A DNA stretch of 64,000 nucleotides. Source: Alloalcanivorax balearicus MACL04 (GTDB lineage: Bacteria; Pseudomonadota; Gammaproteobacteria; Pseudomonadales; Alcanivoracaceae). The DNA is taken from contig NZ_ARXS01000006.1 of assembly GCF_025532145.1 (NCBI RefSeq), positions 1 through 64,000 on the forward strand, given 5' to 3'. The position numbers and the translations under genes were made by a program. The notes below the pieces were generated by a model, which was not told the origin of the DNA, ran no database searches, and saw only the letters and a program-made list of their open reading frames with translations. This document shows positions 60,744 to 64,000 of this stretch, piece after piece (position 1 is the first letter of the stretch; the number at the start of each line of letters is the position of its first letter).

Positions 60744-62276
60744 TCAGCTTTCCGATTCGACTTGGACACTTTGCCTGGTGGCTTCCACCAGCATCAGAAT
60801 CAGACTGCCGGCGCTGCCGAGCACGATGATCAAGCCGGGCAGACCGGCCAGGTTGGCGAGCATTTTAATGCCGTCCACGCCCAGGTAGGTGGCGCTGCTC
60901 CACCCCACGGCGCCGATAATGGCCGCCCAGAGCAGCTTGATGGCGAACGGCGATGTCATGTCCTCGGCGGTCACCGCCCGGGTACACAGGCCGCCGATGG
61001 CGTCCGTGTTGGAGTCCGCGGCGGTGATGAAGGAAATCAGACAGGCGAAGATAAAAAACAGGCCGAGGGCAAAGCTGCCGGGCAGATAGCTGAACAACTG
61101 ATAGGAGATGGCCGCCAGTCCCTCGTCTTTATAGACCTGGTACAAGGCGCCGTGGTCCTGGATGTCGAAATACAACGCGGAGGCACCGAAGGCGGAGAAC
61201 CAGAGAATACCGAACGCCGACGGCAGCACCAGATTGACCAGAATGAACTGGCGCACCGTGTAACCCCGGGCGATTTTGCCGAGGAACAGGCAGGACAGAG
61301 GCGCCCAGGCGAACCAACTGGCGAAGAACGCGGTGGTCCACCAGGCGGACCACTGGCTGTTGGCAGGCTCACGGCTCATCAGGTGACGCGGAAAAAAATC
61401 ACTCAGATAGGTCACCAGGGCGTCGCCGCCCACCCGGAGAATAAAGCGACCCGGTCCCGCCAGCAGCAGGTAGAGCATCAGAGCGATAAACAGCACGGCA
61501 TTCACGCGGGCGAGCCATTGGATACCGCCGCGCAGGCCGGTGGCCGCGGATAACAACGCCACGGCGATAATGCACGAAGCGGCCAGAGCGTAGACCATGC
61601 CGCTCTTGGGGATATCGAACAATACCCGCAAGCCATCCCCGATCAGCATCAGACCGCCGCTCAATACCGCGGACATACCCACCACAACGGAAAACAAAAC
61701 CAACCCGTCCACCAACTCGCCGAACCACCCCTGAAAACGGTCACCGGCCAAGGGCCGCAATAGAGTACCGATGGAAAAGCCATGGCCGTGATTGTGAAAG
61801 CCAAGCGCGAAGGTCAACGCCGCCACGGTGTAAATGGCGTAAGGGGCCAACGTCCAGTGAACCAATAAGGAGGACATGGCGAACCGCAGGGCGCCGTCAC
61901 TGCCGGGTCGGGCGCCGGAAAAAGCCGGCGGTTCATGGAAATGCACCACCGGTTCCGCCACCGCCCAGAACAGAATGCCCATGGCGATGACCGTGGTCAG
62001 GGATACCGAAAACCAGCGAAACGGCGAATAGATCGGCTCGGCCGTCGCGCCGCCGATGCGCACCTTGCCAAGAGGGGAAACGAAGGCCACGAGACACAGC
62101 AATAACAGACCCAGGGCCGAGTAAAGGAATACCGGTGACAAGGTATGGATCAGTACGGCGTTGAGTGCGGTGGTGAAGTCGATGAAGCGCTGTTGGTCGA
62201 TGGCGATCAGAGTCAGCGCCGCCAGCATGGCCGCCAGGGCTGGCCAGAAGGCAATGGGTTTGAGCCGCCGTTTCAC
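60744..62276 (-). CDS. BCCT family transporter
   Basis: 510-residue inner-membrane carrier of the betaine/choline/carnitine family, with about 12 hydrophobic helices. The family substrate box is partly seen as WWTTAFFASWFAWAPLSCLFLGKIARGYTVRQFI, and VSPLGKVRIGG and GILFWAVAEPVVHF are typical. Start GTG 62276 overlaps the stop of the AraC gene (GTGA), so translation is coupled. Substrate is likely a quaternary amine; the exact one is not predicted. The longer frame from 62369 reads inside the AraC gene. Confidence 0.93.
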   Translation of the reverse strand: MKRRLKPIAFWPALAAMLAALTLIAIDQQRFIDFTTALNAVLIHTLSPVFLYSALGLLLLCLVAFVSPLGKVRIGGATAEPIYSPFRWFSVSLTTVIAMGILFWAVAEPVVHFHEPPAFSGARPGSDGALRFAMSSLLVHWTLAPYAIYTVAALTFALGFHNHGHGFSIGTLLRPLAGDRFQGWFGELVDGLVLFSVVVGMSAVLSGGLMLIGDGLRVLFDIPKSGMVYALAASCIIAVALLSAATGLRGGIQWLARVNAVLFIALMLYLLLAGPGRFILRVGGDALVTYLSDFFPRHLMSREPANSQWSAWWTTAFFASWFAWAPLSCLFLGKIARGYTVRQFILVNLVLPSAFGILWFSAFGASALYFDIQDHGALYQVYKDEGLAAISYQLFSYLPGSFALGLFFIFACLISFITAADSNTDAIGGLCTRAVTAEDMTSPFAIKLLWAAIIGAVGWSSATYLGVDGIKMLANLAGLPGLIIVLGSAGSLILMLVEATRQSVQVESES

Positions 62277-63331
62277 CGGAGACGATGTCGTTGACGGAGG
62301 TCGCGGGGGCGCACACCGAAGCGGCGACGAAACAGGCGGCTGAAACTGGTGCTGTCGACAAAGCCGCAACGGGCGGCGATGTCGGCGATGGTTTGATGGG
62401 CGGGCGCCCCCCGCAGCAGGCGCCGTACCCGGCGCAGACGGGCTTCGCGTAGATAGCCGGCCACGCTCAGGTCTTGAGCGGCGAAGGCACGGTAGAGAGT
62501 GGCGCGGGAGCAGCTCAGCCGCTGGGCCAGGGTGCTGGCGTCCAGGTCCGGATCACCCAGGTGGCGGTGGATCAGTTGCCGGGCCAGGGCAAACAGCAAG
62601 GCGGGCCGTTCCTTTTCCGGCCGTCGGCCGATGGTGTTCAACGTGGCAAGCGCCAAATCGATGATCTGATCCAGGATCAGGCTTTGATGTTTGATATCCA
62701 GAGTGGCGCCATGGCGGGCCAGGAGCCGGAGTTGGTCATGCAGGAACGGGAACAGCGAGCTGTGGTGCAGGGTTTGTATCAACTCGCTGGGGGGCGGCGG
62801 ATCACCACCCAAGGCCTGACACACCGCGTCCCGGTCCAGGGAAAGATGTAATCCCTGATGGGGGCCCCAAGCGACTCGGGACGGATGGGCGGGATCATAG
62901 AACAGCAACTCTCCGGGGCCTGAGCGCAGTGCCCGGTCACCGTCCTGTTCGTGGCACCTTTCGCCGGCCAGTACCAGCCCCAGATTGACCAGCCCGCGCT
63001 CTTCCCGGCGGCAATGGTTCTGGCGGCGCCGGCCGGATACGGGATCCGATTGGTACCAATACACATCTCCGCGTGGGGCGATCAGTGCCGCGGCCCGGGC
63101 CTGAAAGCCATCGCGCTGAAGAGGGGTGGGGGTATCGGCCTCGAAGTCGTAAAACACGGTTTCCCGCCAGAAATCGTAGGCGTCCCGTGGGCGCAGAGTA
63201 TCCGTGGAAAGGGACAGAAACACACAGTCCTTGGGGCGTCCATACTCTGGGGACCAACGTCCCCGTTCCGGCGTCCACTCCCAGATGTCCGGTGTCCAAT
63301 CCCACTGCACTGCTGAACGCTGCTCGTCCAA
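62273..63331 (-). CDS. AraC family transcriptional regulator
   Basis: 352 residues. The C-terminal AraC-type double HTH is at about 250-350 (LDASTLAQRLSCSRATLYRAFAAQDLSVAGYLREARL, TIADIAARCGFVDSTSFSRLFRRRFGVRPRDLRQRH); the N-terminal half is an AraC-binding-like ligand domain (FYDFEADTPTPLQRDGFQARA). It overlaps the BCCT gene by 4 nt on the same strand. Its signal is probably the transported amine. Start ATG 63331 has GGGGGAAG upstream. Confidence 0.92.
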   Translation of the reverse strand: MDEQRSAVQWDWTPDIWEWTPERGRWSPEYGRPKDCVFLSLSTDTLRPRDAYDFWRETVFYDFEADTPTPLQRDGFQARAAALIAPRGDVYWYQSDPVSGRRRQNHCRREERGLVNLGLVLAGERCHEQDGDRALRSGPGELLFYDPAHPSRVAWGPHQGLHLSLDRDAVCQALGGDPPPPSELIQTLHHSSLFPFLHDQLRLLARHGATLDIKHQSLILDQIIDLALATLNTIGRRPEKERPALLFALARQLIHRHLGDPDLDASTLAQRLSCSRATLYRAFAAQDLSVAGYLREARLRRVRRLLRGAPAHQTIADIAARCGFVDSTSFSRLFRRRFGVRPRDLRQRHRLR

Positions 63332-63444
63332 ACTTCCCCCTGCTGCAAAGCATTATTCTAGTCTTTGCTCATGTATGCCGTGAGGAAGAGTGAAAATCAA
63401 CCCGTGGCCTGGTCCGCTCCGGGGCAAGCGGGATCAACGCCCGT

Positions 63445-64000
63445 TCATGGACCGGTAAACGCAAGCAGGTCTCCGTCGCGGAAGACGAACAGAGCGCTTG
63501 ATAGCGAATAGGGTGACTCCGCCGCCATATCGGTGGCGACCCGGCGAAGTTTGCCGAGACTCTCCTCATCCTCGCTGCCACAGATCATCAGCCTGTCGCG
63601 GGCGGGAATGGCCAGAACCGGTTCGCCGGCTACCTCCAGCCGCTCACGCCAGTGTTCGAACAACAGCGCCATGCTGGCTTCGTAGTTGGTGTCCAGGGTC
63701 ACGAAATAACGGCCGTCACCGCCTTTCAGCTGAAGATGGGGCAGCCACTGTCGCTGCAGGTTGTCGAGGGCAAGCCGGTGCAGGGCCTCCCGATCACCGC
63801 CGAATTTTTCCAGCACTTCGCCGCCGACAAAGCGCATCTGTTCGCCGCTGTCTTCCACATAAGTGATCAGCAGTTCGTCGTTGCTCAGAGGGCGGGTGAG
63901 GAAAGGCATCTGCTCGGGGGTGGCGTCGGGAAACGCCTGGCGCATCTGCTCCAGAGAGGCGCCGAGCCAGGCGCGGGTCTTGATGACCGGCAGGACCACG
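63445..64000 (-). CDS. DUF1444 family protein, 5' end cut by window
   Basis: 185 residues are visible in a frame open to the window edge (a GTG lies at 63999 but is probably internal). Sequence includes VIKTRAWLGASLEQMRQAFPDATPEQMPFLTRPLSNDELLITYVEDSGEQMRFV. This resembles the uncharacterised DUF1444 family, whose role is unknown. It lies 113 nt from the AraC gene, on the same strand. Confidence 0.7.
   Translation of the reverse strand, partial: VVLPVIKTRAWLGASLEQMRQAFPDATPEQMPFLTRPLSNDELLITYVEDSGEQMRFVGGEVLEKFGGDREALHRLALDNLQRQWLPHLQLKGGDGRYFVTLDTNYEASMALLFEHWRERLEVAGEPVLAIPARDRLMICGSEDEESLGKLRRVATDMAAESPYSLSSALFVFRDGDLLAFTGP

Overview
The window comes from a high-GC gammaproteobacterium. 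An AlkB alkane hydroxylase with a divergent GntR regulator, many acyl-CoA dehydrogenase and beta-oxidation genes, and the gene orders def-fmt-rsmB-trkA-trkH and lysM-dprA-tsaC-hemF-aroE point to an oil-degrading marine bacterium of the Alcanivorax/Alloalcanivorax type. That assignment is inferred from gene content and order; no rRNA gene is present to confirm it.

Layout. 1-1528 is the 3' part of a group II intron with its reverse transcriptase/maturase, next to an orphan HigA-type antitoxin gene. 2.07-2.42 kb holds two long hairpin elements with a shared core. 2.5-7.4 kb is pilU-pilT diverging from yggS-proC-yggT. 7.5-17.2 kb carries HMG-CoA lyase, a lipase-like hydrolase, an OsmC protein, two tandem TRAP binding proteins, a histidine phosphatase, an acyl-CoA dehydrogenase, and a class GN sortase with its VIT/VWA substrate. 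17.4-19.3 kb is gntR<->alkB with a FadR-type operator on the alkB promoter. 20.3-23.7 kb is a probable light-response operon (DUF523/DUF1722 - MerR - photolyase) behind a long palindrome containing TTGTACA. 23.9-32.3 kb holds a GNAT enzyme, an MFS exporter, a beta-oxidation operon (thiolase, two acyl-CoA dehydrogenases, enoyl-CoA hydratase) diverging from a TetR gene, and an amidohydrolase.

32.4-47 kb is conserved housekeeping DNA: trkH, trkA, rsmB, fmt and def on the minus strand, facing away from lysM, dprA, tsaC, hemF, aroE and an lpxR-like gene on the plus strand, then a gamma carbonic anhydrase, prlC and yheV. 47-52.2 kb has a Fur-box TonB receptor, an aquaporin and three tandem paralogous four-helix membrane proteins. 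52.6-58.8 kb is an accessory block on the minus strand: an unrecognised beta-rich protein, a PI-PLC-like enzyme, a small protein with a caspase-like His/Cys pattern, and a 1317-residue autotransporter. 59.2-60.6 kb is a ParD-like/zeta-like toxin-antitoxin pair with a third, exported protein. 60.7-64 kb is a BCCT transporter coupled to an AraC regulator, and a gene cut by the window end.

Dispersed repeats are frequent: paired REP-like palindromes (core GGAGCTTGCCTGCAAGC) sit in at least five intergenic gaps with degenerate or single forms in two more, GCCATGGATGGC palindromes occur at several sites, and two inverted repeats of an ACACGCTTACACGC type interrupt operons. No tRNA, rRNA or CRISPR array was recognised. 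The least explained regions are the 56.7-58.8 kb block, the 2.07-2.42 kb elements and the 50.2-52.2 kb triplet.
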